DNA from: Sophora flavescens
Taxonomy: Eukaryota; Streptophyta; Magnoliopsida; Fabales; Fabaceae
Reading direction: 5' to 3'
Length of the DNA: 64,000 bases
Assembly: GCA_030762895.1 (NCBI GenBank)
Contig: CM061069.1
Coordinates: 90,033,548-90,097,547, forward strand
Shown here: in pieces, positions 24,028 to 35,329 of the stretch
Layout: each line of letters starts with the position of its first letter
Numbering within the stretch: the first letter of the stretch is position 1
Translations under genes and position numbers: made by a program
The notes under the pieces: generated by a model
What the model saw: the letters and a program-made list of their open reading frames with translations, nothing else
What the model was told of the DNA's origin: nothing
The model's database searches: none

Positions 24028-24360
24028 ATCACGCCCAGGCCGTGATGGTGGTCACGGCCGTGATGAACCAACAGCTAAAAGTCAGAACCCATCACGGCCT
24101 AGTCGTGATAGCCCTCACGGTCGTGACGAGAAGGACTCAGAACCAGCAGAATGTATCACGACCAAGCTGTGATGTATGTCACGGTCGTGATGTGAAGACC
24201 AGAAAGTCAGGAAGGATCACGGCCTGGCCGTGATAGTGGTCACGAGTGTGATAGGCAGCTGAAGCAGAACAGATTCCATCACGGGCCAGCCGTGATATAC
24301 ATCACGACCGTGATAAGGGAATTGCATGACACAGAACGCATCACGGCCTGCCCGTGATGG
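24028..24360. repeat. Palindromic CACGGCC tandem array, about 62-bp unit, 5.3 copies
   Basis: Units start ATCACG at 24,028, 24,091, 24,155, 24,216, 24,278 and 24,340 (steps 63, 64, 61, 62, 62). Each has the palindrome ATCACGGCC(N)GGCCGTGAT, a short spacer, then TCACGGCCGTGA, then about 20 bp of spacer. The last unit is cut at 24,360, where host LTR sequence resumes. It lies 210 bp after the pol stop. Confidence 0.93.
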
Positions 24361-25189
24361 AAGTCTAAGGTTATGAACACAAAATCACAAGTTAAAATCA
24401 AACAAGAACACTAAACCTCAAGGTATAGGTTCGGCCAAGACTAGTTCTTAGGGTTAGAGATTCGCGAAAATTATACAACTCATGGATTTATGATCCTTAA
24501 GTGTTAGGAGTTCATAAACAATGATCATTTAACAAAGTTGAATTAAAATTACACTAAGTTAAAAACATAGGGCATTCGGCCAAGGCTTGTAAAATAGGCT
24601 AGCATTCACTAAACTTTCCAATATCTTAGGTTTAGCATCCATATGTGTTAAGGAGCTCAAAACCATGGTCATTTTGGAAAAATAAAAACAAGGTATCCTA
24701 GGTCCATAACCTTCTAGGTTCGGCCTTCATATGATTTATAGGCTAGAGATCTTTAAACTTTCCAATCTCTTAGACTTAGCATCCAAATACCTTATGGAGC
24801 TCAAGTCCATGATCATCTTGGAAAAATGAAAATAACACATACTAGCTTTAATAACATAAAATAAACAAGTTATAAATCCTTAAACTTATGGAGCTCAAGT
24901 CCATGATCATCTTGGAAAAATGAAAGTAACACATACTAGCTTTAATAACATAAAATAAACAAGTTATAAATCCTTAAACCTTCCAATCTCTTAGACTTAG
25001 CATCCAAATATCTTATGGAGCTCAAGTCCATGATCATATTGGAAAAAAATGAAAGTAACCCATACTAGCTTTAATAACATAAAATAAACAAGTTATTAAG
25101 AGTTCTAAATCCATGATCAATACTTGGAAAGTTGAAACATAGTATCCTAGGCTTACTTATTCATGTTTTTCTGCCATCATAGGAACAAG
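24361..25189. repeat. Direct repeat X, right copy
   Basis: This is the right copy of the segment at 16,012-16,871. It begins at AAGTCTAAGG directly after the broken end of the Athila element. One of its internal 127-bp units is partly deleted near 24,880. Sequence continuity beyond 25,189 with the rest of the LTR shows that this copy is the uninterrupted one. Confidence 0.93.
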
Positions 25190-26298
25190 CTATCAAAACT
25201 TCCAAGATTTATAGATTCAAGATCAAGGGATAGTTAGAAACTCAAACACACGATCATATTCCAAAAGTTGAAACAAAAACTTCCTAGGTCACAAATGCAA
25301 GCATTCGACCTTCATTGGAAGAGATGGATAGAGATTTGTGTTTTACACAACCTCTTAGTATGTGAAAATATATGTTAATACAAGACTATAGAAAGTGGTT
25401 TCAACTCAAAAGGAGTTTTCTACCATTTTAGAGAGATTTTAGAAGTTTAAAGCATATAAAGAACACATAAAGTAAACTAAAAAATAAAAGATGAAACTTG
25501 CAAAAAGATTCATATGAGAGCATTGTACTTCGTATAAGGAAGAACTTTAATGAAGAACTTAAGTAGAAAAAATGAATAAAAACTAAAGCTTTAAGAGCTT
25601 GAACTTTTAGAAGAAATAAGAAGATAAAGGTTTAATGGAGTTTTGAAGGAGGAAGATGATGAAGTGAAAATGAAAGGGGTATATATAGAGAGGGGAGAGA
25701 GTGGAACGAAATTGAGGAGAGAGAAATGAGCTTGGAGAGCAAGTTTTGACCTTGTGCCTTGTTTGGTTGAAGAGGAAAGAGAAAAATAGGTTTTTAGAAT
25801 ATAGTATGATATATTTCAAAAAGTGCCATCATGACCACTTTTTAGGAGGTAGCTTAGGCCATACCTCTAGTGAGTCACCTCACTCCCTCATCTCACCTCA
25901 AGCCCTTTATGTCTCATATTCTGCTCCATTTCATATCCAGTTGCATTTCCGATCGTAATTCTTCCGACGTTTTCGCCCGAATAAAATATTTTATTTTATT
26001 TTTGAACAAAAATTTTCAAAATAACCAAAGTGAAAGGAAACATAATAAAAACACTAACTATCTCATTCACAGGTCAAAATTAGGTTTTCTGCTCAGTAAA
26101 CTTGTACCGGCAGTGAAAACGCTGACCGGCTTCCGTCTGAATTTTTAACCAAAATTTTTACCGTAACTTCATATGATATAACAACACAAGAAAATGATTT
26201 TAGTTTAATTAAAATCATCCTCTGAATTTAATTTAAAATAATCACATTTAAATATGTATTTACTGCTACAAAAAGCATAGGAAAAACAGGGCGTTACA

Positions 26299-28118
26299 CT
26301 TAGAAGATCTTGCTCTTCTTTCAGGAATGGTAAGAAGATTTTTCCTATTGGGGTCAGTCTCCCAGACGAGTATGATATGTTTCTCAACACCATCAATGAG
26401 TAGTATGAAAGGAGGAGTTTTGACAAGTTGGGGTAAATTTTTCTAGGGGGAATTTGTTTAGGGGTAGGTGAGTGACTAATGGCCCTAAGTTATTGTTCAT
26501 TTGAGAAGGCACATTTTTTATTAATTTACATTCAGGATGAGGTAGGTAAAGGGGTTCAACTGATGGGCTGATTTCTTCCTCATACTCAGGTAGAGGATAC
26601 CATCTGGTTGGAATGTGTTCTGGTTCAAGTTGGTGAGAATGAAACACAATTTTCCATTCCCTTTTTACCTTGGCCTAATCCTCAGATTTGCCATTATAAA
26701 GGACAGAAGTTGGGGTGAAGGGAAATAAGGTTCTCAAAGGTTTGGGGAAAGGAGCACCAAGGGAAATGCCATCATTTGGTTGATTTAACCAGGGATCATT
26801 GGCATGGATAATAGGTTGAGATTGTGAAGTGGCTATCTGTGTTGGTTGGGGTGAAAGGGGTGTGGGAATGTACACATCATTTGGAGAGGAGACAGGCACG
26901 CCATCAATCCTAGTTTCTAAACTAGACACTAGGGCATCTACTGCTATTTGAACAGGATCACTAGCAGAGATGGTTACCTTAGGAGTCTTAGTTGATCTAG
27001 ATTTTCTTGCTGGTTGCCTTCTCGGCTTTGTTGGTACAATTGTTGGAACAGGAACAACGGCCTTAGCAGCAGCAACAGAGGTCTTCTGCTTCTTTAGAAT
27101 TGAACTGATAGGAATGTTGTCCTCATCAGCTTCCTCATCTTCATTGTGAGAAAAGATAACTCTTTTTTTCTTTTTTGCAGCAGGGACATCAGAAGACTCC
27201 CTGATAATAATGCCACTTGATGGTCTCTTGGGGGCAGGCTTCCTTGAAGCAATGGTCTTTTGCCTAGTTACCTTTTTAACTCCTAGGACTTCAGCATTGT
27301 TTTGTTCCACCATCTCTTCTTTAGCCTTCATTAACTCCTCAGTCTTGGCCATTGCAGCAGCAGCATAGGTACTGAGATTCATGTTGGCTATATTCATTTT
27401 TCCAAAGTCTGCAGCAAACATTGGTTTTTCAGTCAATAACCTAGGTTGCTTCTCAGGAGTCTTTGCAGCAAGAATCTCATGAATTCCTTGAGCCTTAAAA
27501 ATCTTGGAAAGAAGATGGCAGAAAGGAATTGCTGAGAGTCTTTTCTTATTCATCACAGCATCTCTGAATCTTCCATGCAGGATTATTGGAAGATTGATTT
27601 TTGTTTGTGAGAAGATGGCAGAGGTAGAATTTGTGCAGAGAAGAGAGGTTGTCCTTGGATCCAACCTTGTGAAGAACCACTTTGTTGAGAAGCTGATGAA
27701 GGATACGAACAATGTCCTTCATTTCCACAGTCTTCCAGGTGTGAGTTCTGACTGTATCTTCCTTCACGAGACAGACTTCAATAGTCTCAGAGCCACCTAA
27801 GTCCTCTTCCCATGACTCAGTGAAAACTAAACCCTCCTGGGCGCAAAAGATTGCATCAGCAATAGTCTTCTCCGAGACTGTAATCTTCTTTCTTAACACC
27901 GTTGAGAAGAAATCAGTATCAGTCAGTTGAACATTTCTCCAGAAATCCCTGATTAGGTTGGGAAAGACAGAGACCTTCTTTGTGAAGAGTCATCCCCACC
28001 CGGCTGCATTAACATATTTGCTAGTGTCTAGATTGCAGTCTTGAAGCACTCCAAGATTGAAATGATGCTCTATTGCCAAGTTGAGCTTATCCACGTTGAA
28101 GGTTGAAGAAGAAGCCAT
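26299..28118 (-). pseudogene. env-like ORF of Sirevirus copy B, N-terminal part
   Basis: The ATG is at 28,116-28,118; a TGA after 42 codons (27,990-27,992) is shared with copy A. The frame then continues in pieces: 27,899-27,546 and 27,712-26,675. The second piece has a basic, lysine-rich middle (AAKKKKRVIFSHNEDEEAD, RRQPARKSRSTKTPK), suggesting nucleic-acid binding or nuclear targeting, and a proline/serine-rich stretch. This copy retains the 1.0-kb middle part lost from copy A. It is cut at 26,298 by the LTR/Athila insertion; the C-terminal part lies at 12,904-13,986. Confidence 0.75.
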
Positions 28119-28601
28119 TTAAGGTGATCAAATAGCTTAGGGTTTGAAAGTAGAGAGAGGTAGAGAGAGAGAGATAGCTCGAGAGGTTATGGAAGTGTAA
28201 AGTTTTTCTCAGAGGGAAAATATTATTTTTAAATGAATTTTGAATATCAAAGGTTTTTTAAAAAACGTTTGACATGACCTATCATTATGATAAAACGGCG
28301 TTGGTAACTTGGAACTATAAAAAGGTCTTGATGAGATTGATGGAAGTACTGACTCAGCAAAGAGAATAAAGGATAAATTTGTCTTGAGACAAAATAAATG
28401 CATTTATTAACACGCAAAAAAAAAAAATGCTTAAACACAGGGAGATGTATGAACTCGTCTGAAACTATACAAGGGACACGATAACCAATATCAGTGGATG
28501 CGTCATATGGACGTGCAATACAATATGCAATAGACGCACAACTACAAATAGGTATTAGACGAGCATAGGTAATAGAGCAGGATTGACAAAACAAAATTTT
28601 T

Positions 28602-31600
28602 CTCGAGGCTGGATGCCTAAATTAATCCACACATATCATATTAAGATGATTCCTAATAAAGATAAATATGTCCTCTACAAGAGGTTTAGTAAAGCTAGCC
28701 GCCCATTGATGGTCAGTATCTACAAATTGAATGTCAATCACATCTTTTTGCACATAATCCCTAATAAAATGATGTTTAATCTCTATGTGCTTAGATCTAG
28801 AATGCTAAATTAGATTCTTAGACAGATTTATTGCAGCAATATTATCACACATAAGCGGAATACTACTTACAAATACATTGTAGTCCTCCAATTGATGTTT
28901 GATCCAGAGAAGTTGTGAGCAGCAACTTGCAGCTGATATATACTCAGCTTCAGTAGTTGATAAAGCAATGATACTTTGTATTTTGCTTTACCATGAGACA
29001 AGATTAGCTCCAATAAAGTGACATCCTCCACTAGTGTTTTTTCTTTTAATTCTATCCCCTGCATAGTCAGCATCACAGAAACCAACTAATATGTAATCTT
29101 CATTTTTCTTAAAGCACAAACCAAGGTTAGTAGTACCTTTTAAATATCTAAAAATTCTCTTAACTGTTGATAGGTGAGATTCTCTAGGATCAGATTGAAA
29201 TCGAGCACATAAACATACACTGAACATAATATCAGGCCTAGACGCAATAAGATATAAGAGAGATCCTATCATACCTTTGTATACCTTTTGGTCTACCTTT
29301 TTCTCTTTATCATCTTTGTTCAGTATGGAAGTGGGGTGCATAGGAGTATTCATTGGTTTACAATCATCCATCTTAAACTTCTTCAGAAGTTATTTTGTAT
29401 ATTTAGTTTGGTGGATGGGCACCTCGTCCATGGTTAGTTTTACTTGAAGTCCAAGGAAGAATTTGAGTTCTCCCATCATGCTCATTTCAAACTCTTTCAG
29501 CATTAACTTAGAGAATTCTTTGCATAGAGACTCATTAGTACCACCAAAAATAATATCATCAACATATATCTGTACAACTTTGAAATTAGACTTAATGGAT
29601 TTAGAGTTGTGTCAACATTTCCTCTATTGAATCCATTTTCCATAAGAAAGGAACTTAGTCTGTCATACCAAGCTCTAGGAGCATGCTTAAGACCGTACAA
29701 AGCTTTCTTAAGCTTATATACATGTTCAGGATGAGTTTCACACTCAAAACCCGGAGGTTGCATAACATAGACTTCTTCATTCATAGAGCCATTTAGAAAA
29801 GCACTTTTAACATCCATATGAAAAAGCATAATACTATGATGTACAGTGAATGAAAGTAGAATTCTAATAGCTTCTAATCTAGCTACAGGTGCACAAGTTT
29901 CAGTATAATCTATACCTTCTTATTGAGAGAAACCTTGAGCAACAAGTCTTGCTTTGTTTCTGATTACCTTACCAATTTCATCAAGCTTGTTTCTGTAAAC
30001 CCACTTTGTTCCAATCACTGATTTGTCTTTGGGCAGTGGAACCAGAGTCCAAACATCACTTCTTTCAAACTGATTGAGTTCTTCTTGCATAGCTAGAATC
30101 CAACCATCGACTAGCAGAGCCTCATCTACTGTCTTTGGTTCCAACTCAGAGACTAGTGCAGAATTGTCTTGTTCTCTGAAGGTTGATCTGGTTCTTAGCT
30201 TGTCATTGGGGTTTCCAATGATCTGATCTTGTGGATGATACTTCTTGAAGTACCAAGATTTTTGAACTGTATCATGTTGAGAAGTGGAAGTTTCTGGTTG
30301 TTGAGAGGGGACATCTTCTTGATCATCAAATTTTATCTCAGGTGAGTCTCTTGGAATGCTTAGATCAAGATCTGCAAAAACTTCATCTAGCTCTGATAAT
30401 TTCTTATCAGGTTGTTTGTCATCAAACTTGACATGAATACTTTCCTATACTATCAGAGTCCTAGAGTTATAAACTCTAAAGCCTTTAGATGTTTCAGAAT
30501 ATCCTAATAGTATTCCACTGTCTGTTTTAGCATCAAACTTACCAAGTTGATCTTTAGTATTCAGTATATAGCATTTATAACCAAAGGGGTGAAAATAAGA
30601 TATGTTGGGTTTTCGTCCTTTCCACAGTTCATAAGGAGTCTTATTCAGGATAGGTCTAATGTATGTTCTGTTTTGAATGTAGCAGGCAGTATTAACAGCT
30701 TCAGTCCAGAAGCGTCTAGGGACAGAGTTGTCATTGAGCATAGTCCTAGCCATCTCTTGAAGAGATATGTTCTTTCTCTCTACCACACCATTTTGATGTG
30801 ATGCTCTAGGTATTGAGAAATTGTGATGGATTCCACTCTCTTCACAGAACTTATGAAATAGCTCATTTTCAAACTCTCCCCCATGGTCACTTCTATTTGA
30901 AGTGATACACATGCCTTTTTCATTCCGTACACGTTTACAGAATACAGAAATGACCTTAAAAGACTCATCCTTGTGAGTTAGGAACATAACCCATATCCAT
31001 CTAGTGTAATCGTCTACTATGACAAAACCATATTTCTTACCACTGACAGAGATAGTCCTTGTTGGACCAAAAAGATCAAGATGTAGCAACCCTAGTGGTC
31101 TATTGGTACTAATAACATTCTTAGATTCAAACGAATCTTTGACTTGTTTTTCCTTTTGACATGCATCACAGAAAGCATCAGATTTGAACTTAAGGTTTGG
31201 CAATCCTCTCACGAGGTTATGCTTGTTTAGCTTTGAAATTAATTTCAAGCTTGCATGACCTAGTCTTTTGTGCCAAATCCATCGCTCATCTTCAATGGAC
31301 ACTAGACATAAGACACTTTGATTTGAGAGGTCCTCCAAGTCAATCTTATAGAGATTGTTTTTCCTTTTTGCAGTGAATAAAAGTGATCCATCATCTTTCT
31401 TGACAGTACACATGTTCTTATCAAAAGACACTACATATCCACTATCACATAATTGACTTATGCTCAGTAGATTGTGCTTCAAGCCATTTACTAAAAGAAC
31501 ATTATCAATGGAGGGAAAATGATGTTTACCAATTTTACCTATACCAACGATTTTCCCTTTTTGATTTCCTCCAAATATGACCCAACCACCATCTTTGGCC

Positions 31601-31707
31601 TTAAGGTTTTGGAACATAGACCTTTCTCCCGTCATGTGTCGTGAACAGCCACTGTCTAAGTACCAAGACATCTGTTTTCTTCCTGTTGTTAAGCAAATCT
31701 GCAACAT
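28602..31707 (-). pseudogene. pol of Sirevirus copy B, several stops and frameshifts
   Basis: The frame 31,707-30,445 holds protease (LDSGCSRHMTG), GAG-pre-integrase (HKRLGHASLKLIS) and integrase with HLDLFGP, NRSDHGGEFEN and GVVERKN, so the DDE residues are all present. It lacks the TAG that splits copy A here. A TAG near 30,446, a TAA near 29,920, and a frameshift near 29,600 just before the YVDD position break the RT. RNase H remains in frames 29,371-28,988 and 29,085-28,867. It is more decayed in RT than copy A but better preserved in protease-integrase. Confidence 0.86.
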
Positions 31708-32050
31708 GTATTATCTTATCTTTAGGTACCCAAACTGACTTGGGTCCTTTCTTGTTAGTTGTCACTGGACGAGTATTCTTAGCATATTTATTGTGTATGC
31801 ATCTAGATGTAATATGCTCACTTTTTCCACACAATTTACAAAAGGTGTTGGACGAGCTAAACTTAGCTTTGGTATATTTATTTGGAACTTTTGAAGCTCT
31901 ATGTTGTTTAAGTGGTTTTGACTTTGTGAGATGCGTCTTGCTTCTCTTTGTCATAACCAAGACCATATTTATCATAAGGTGACCTAGAGTACCTTAAAAT
32001 GAGACTAAGCTTATCTGAGCTACCTACAAGCTTTGACACTTTGTATGCAA
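31601..32050 (-). pseudogene. gag C-terminal fragment with CCHC knuckle, copy B
   Basis: The same gag tail as in copy A, with CKLCGKSEHITSRC. It overlaps the protease frame by 107 nt (31,601-31,707) in a different register and is truncated at about 32,050 by the LINE fragment. The shared frame relation in A and B means it predates their duplication. Confidence 0.72.
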
Positions 32051-33400
32051 AAATCGCTTAGGGAGAAGGCATAATCGAATTATGGCTCTCCAAGATGATA
32101 ATGATCAATGGATATATGAGGAAGATCTTCTAAAACTCTATATTATCCAATTTTTGTCAACTCTTTATTATTCTAATATTCAAAACCATGCTCTGTTTGA
32201 TACTGTTTCTTCCTATCCGGATATTAATGAGATTGATATGACTTTGTTGATGTCTGAGGTGTCTTTAGAGGAAACTAAAAATGCACTTTTTAGTATGGCT
32301 AACTATAAATCTCCTGGCCCTGATGATTTTCATCCTTTTTTTTTTCAAAAGTCAATGCGATTTATTAGGTTCTTCTATTTTTAATCTTGTTAAGGATTGC
32401 TTTACTAATCCTCATAAAATTGGGGATATAAATCAAACCCTCATTCCCAAATGTGAGGAAACTGCTAGGGCTAAGCAACTTACACCTATAGCTTTATGTA
32501 ATGTTAGTTACAAAATAATATCTAAAATTGTTTCTCATAGACTTAAAGTTATCATGCCTTATATATTGTGTCCCAAAACTAAAGTAGTTTTATAGCGGGT
32601 AGATCAACTATTGATAATATCTTAGTGATGCAAGAAGCCATTCATTCTTTAAACAATCTTAAAGGAAAATGGAGTTATGATAATAAAATTGGACTTAGAG
32701 AAAGCCTATGATTGTTTGGAATGACATTTTATCATGAATTCTTTGAATCTGTTAGGTTTACCTAACCAACTTAAGAATATTATTTTCTATTGCATCTCTA
32801 CTCCTAGTATTAGTATTAATTGGAATGGTAATTGTACTAACCCTTTAAATCTCCTGGAGGTTTAAGACAGGGTGACCCAATTTCTCATTTGTTGTTTGTG
32901 AATGTTATTGAAAGACTTTGTCATAAAATCAATGATCTTGTAGCTGATAACAGATGGAAACCTATCTCTTTTAGTAAAGGTAATGGTCCTAAGTTGTCTC
33001 ATATTTGTTTTGCTGATGATATTGTGCTTTTTATTGAGGCTAATATTGATTAAGTACAGTTTATAAGAGAGGTTTGTGGATGATTTTTGTCTCAAATCTG
33101 GGCAGAAAATTAGTCTTAAAAATCAAAGGTTTTATTTTCAAAAAATCTTAGTCATTATGAAACTGCTGTTTTAAGTAATATGTTAGGTATTGAGAAAACT
33201 AATTAGCTAGGTATGTATCTTGGTGCTTCCTTGTTATATAAAAGAGTATCTAAGCATTCAGTTAGTTTTATTTTGGATAAAATGAGGAAAAGCCTATCCT
33301 CTTGGATAGATAAAAATCTATCCTTTTCAGGTAGAATTACTCTTGCCCAAACTTGCCTTTATAGTATGCCTGCTTATATTATGCAATCAATGGCAATTCC
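32051..33400 (+). pseudogene. LINE reverse transcriptase fragment, copy B (5' part)
   Basis: Counterpart of 5,746-7,093 with the same left junction to Sirevirus gag. The catalytic box reads FADD here (near 33,010), unlike FAED in copy A. A frameshift near 32,345 and others around 32,580-32,870 disable it. It ends with ATTCC (33,396-33,400) at LTR_B and continues after that LTR at 35,330. Confidence 0.85.
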
Positions 33401-33424
33401 TGAAGTTGACACAGGCAAACACAA

Positions 33425-33784
33425 GAGGCGGGGGGGGGTTAATTATGTTTGTTAATAATTTTTGAAAAACAACCTTTAAAACAATTTTTGCACTCAAGGA
33501 GATTGGAAACAGAAGCAAGTACAAAGACAAAGATCCTTTTTAAAAGACTTTAACAAAAGCAATATCAAAACCCCACAGTTAGTATAAGCAAATAAAAATG
33601 AAGATGGGGGGGGGGTGGGTTTGAATTATTTTTGTTAATAAATTTAGAAAAAAAACATTTAAAACATTTTTTGGAATCAAGGAGATTGAAAACAAAAGCA
33701 AGCACAAAGACAAAGATCCTTTTTAAAAGACTTTAACAAAAACAATATCAAAACCCACAATTAGTATAAACAAATAAAACTGAA
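33425..33784. repeat. Tandem duplication in LTR_B, period about 184 bp
   Basis: The segment starting at a G-run (near 33,430) and running through CAAGGAGATTGG (33,494) recurs with the second G-run near 33,606 and CAAGGAGATTG near 33,678. LTR_A has only one copy. Confidence 0.88.
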
Positions 33785-34110
33785 CAGTTTAGGGATAGAA
33801 GATTCACGCAAGAGATTTTATCCCGGTTCACTCTCTTCCAACCAAGAGCTACGTCCATTCCCTTCGACTTGAAGGATTTATCCACTATTTCTCCAAATAG
33901 ATTACAACCAAGTATTCAACACCTCTCCAGGCTACAAGTATTTCGTTCTTACCAAGCCTCTTCAGGCTCTAACTCTAACAAAGAGATTTAATGTTTGATC
34001 TTTTCAACTCACTATGTGTAATGATATTACAGTTTTAGATCAGTTGAATATTACAACAATATTCAAACTAAAGAATAAAGACTCTTGCTTTTGAAAGAAT
34101 ATTAGAATAA

Positions 34111-34476
34111 GTGATTATCGATTAGCAAAAAGTTATTCTTCAGAACTTGAGGTCTTCTGTTTATAGTGGCCTTCTTCTTCACTTGTATTTCTTCAACGGT
34201 TACTATGAATAATCCCGTTTAGAGATAGCATTTAATGCATGATATCCATTGTGACTGAGAGCTTGATTGTGGCAATGCTGAACAGTACCCTTGAGTGATT
34301 ATCGATTAGCAAAAATTTATTCTTCAGAACTTGAGGTCTTCTGTTTATAGTGACCTTCTTCTTCACTTGTATTTCTTCAACGGTTACTATGAATAATCCC
34401 GTTTAGAGATAGCATTTAATGCATTATATCCATTGTGACTAAGAGCTTGATTATGGCAATGCTGAACAGTACTCTT
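34111..34476. repeat. Second tandem duplication in LTR_B, period 183 bp
   Basis: GTGATTATCGATTAGC occurs at 34,111 and 34,294, followed in both by the same text through CTGAACAGTAC. LTR_A has one copy near 7,625. Confidence 0.9.
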
Positions 34477-35329
34477 GGTTATCGAGGTAGCATGAAATAG
34501 GAAGTTTACTCCTCTAAGTATTGCAGCTTGAGCACTTGTTGTTCCTCCTTTGTGTATAATCCAGAGTCATCGTACAGATCATTTTGAAGTATCCTTTTTG
34601 TACGATTTTGCTATTTGCATTTCTTGATTGTACTATGTTTCTTTTACAACAAGGTGAAACATTAAAGCAGATAAAACAAACGTGAAGAACAAATATTCTA
34701 TTGAAATAAATATCAATCATTTGAAATAAATTCAAGAGATTCGGATTGCATTTAATTCATTCTAAGATGGAGCTCGTCTAAAAAGAAACTCCGTCTACTA
34801 AGTTATATGAGAGACTAAGTCTGTTCAAAATTTTATTTTGCTCGTCTGATGACGTGGCATATCCTTTTGTCTATCAAGTCTTCGGACTTGCTTCCTTAAT
34901 GAGTTATAAAGATCTCTGTCTGGTGACGTGGCGGTTAGAGCTCGTCTACTAGATTACTTTATGTTTCAGTTCATTTACTTCTACTAATTACTTATGTCTA
35001 CTTACGTGGAAAGATGGACGCGCTCATTATCAAGTCTTTGGACTTGCTGTACCTAACAAGTTATATAGGTATTCATCTAGTAAATATTTAGAGCCTCGTC
35101 TACTTAACAAAGTAACTTTACCAAAGTATTTGAGCAGCCCGTCTACATTGGTGGACGCGTATTTTTCAATGAAAACTTATCCCAAGTTTATTTTACTTAT
35201 ATTAAAGTATTCCTGCATAACTGAAAGCACATGTTAGATCTCTACTAACACTTTACCAAGAAAATTTAATCCTTTTGTTAGAATCAAAACTTAGATATTA
35301 TTAAATTCAAAACCACTTTGATTCCATCA

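Larger units (their letters stand above)
16872..24360 (+). mobile_element. Athila-type Ty3/gypsy element lacking its 3' LTR
   Basis: Order: 5' LTR (16,872-18,280), tRNA-Asp-type primer site, gag, zinc knuckle, protease, RT, RNase H, integrase, then an untranslated stretch with a palindromic tandem array. The gag and RT sequences and the primer site are of the Athila/Tat kind. No env-like ORF follows pol. The element stops at 24,360 inside the array and passes into host LTR sequence; no 3' LTR or polypurine tract is found. Frameshifts or stops occur in gag, protease, RT and integrase, so it is dead. Confidence 0.9.
13987..26298 (-). mobile_element. Second TGTAA-type solo LTR (minus strand), split by an Athila element
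   Basis: On the minus strand the element starts TGTAACGCCC (26,298 leftward) and ends GGGCATTACA (13,987). Its first 250 bases align well with the start of the solo LTR at 8,938, including a shared stretch around 'CAGACGGAAGCCG'. With the Athila element and one copy of the duplicated segment removed, it is about 3.96 kb, close to 3.73 kb for its relative. No coding domain of its own is seen. Its insertion interrupts the env-like ORF of Sirevirus copy B. The outer parts are 13,987-16,871 and 24,361-26,298. Confidence 0.82.
33401..35329 (-). mobile_element. Sirevirus LTR inserted in the LINE (LTR_B, 1,929 bp)
   Basis: In plus orientation it starts TGAAGTTGACAC and ends TTCCATCA, flanked by ATTCC (33,396-33,400) and ATTCT (35,330-35,334). 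It lies in the LINE between the RT and the segment that follows it. It is homologous to LTR_A throughout but carries two internal tandem duplications of about 184 and 183 bp; without them its length (about 1,561) equals LTR_A. No Sirevirus internal sequence adjoins it on either side, so by itself it behaves as a solo LTR in the LINE. Confidence 0.87.

Noticed and set aside
24028..24360. Regularly spaced palindromic repeats resembling a CRISPR array
   Set aside because: Spacing is regular, but the 'spacers' are short and related, the organism is a plant, and the repeat lies in a retrotransposon's untranslated region.
27504..27800. Plus-strand ORF opposite the env-like ORF
   Set aside because: Antisense shadow of a minus-strand retroelement frame without any recognisable motif.
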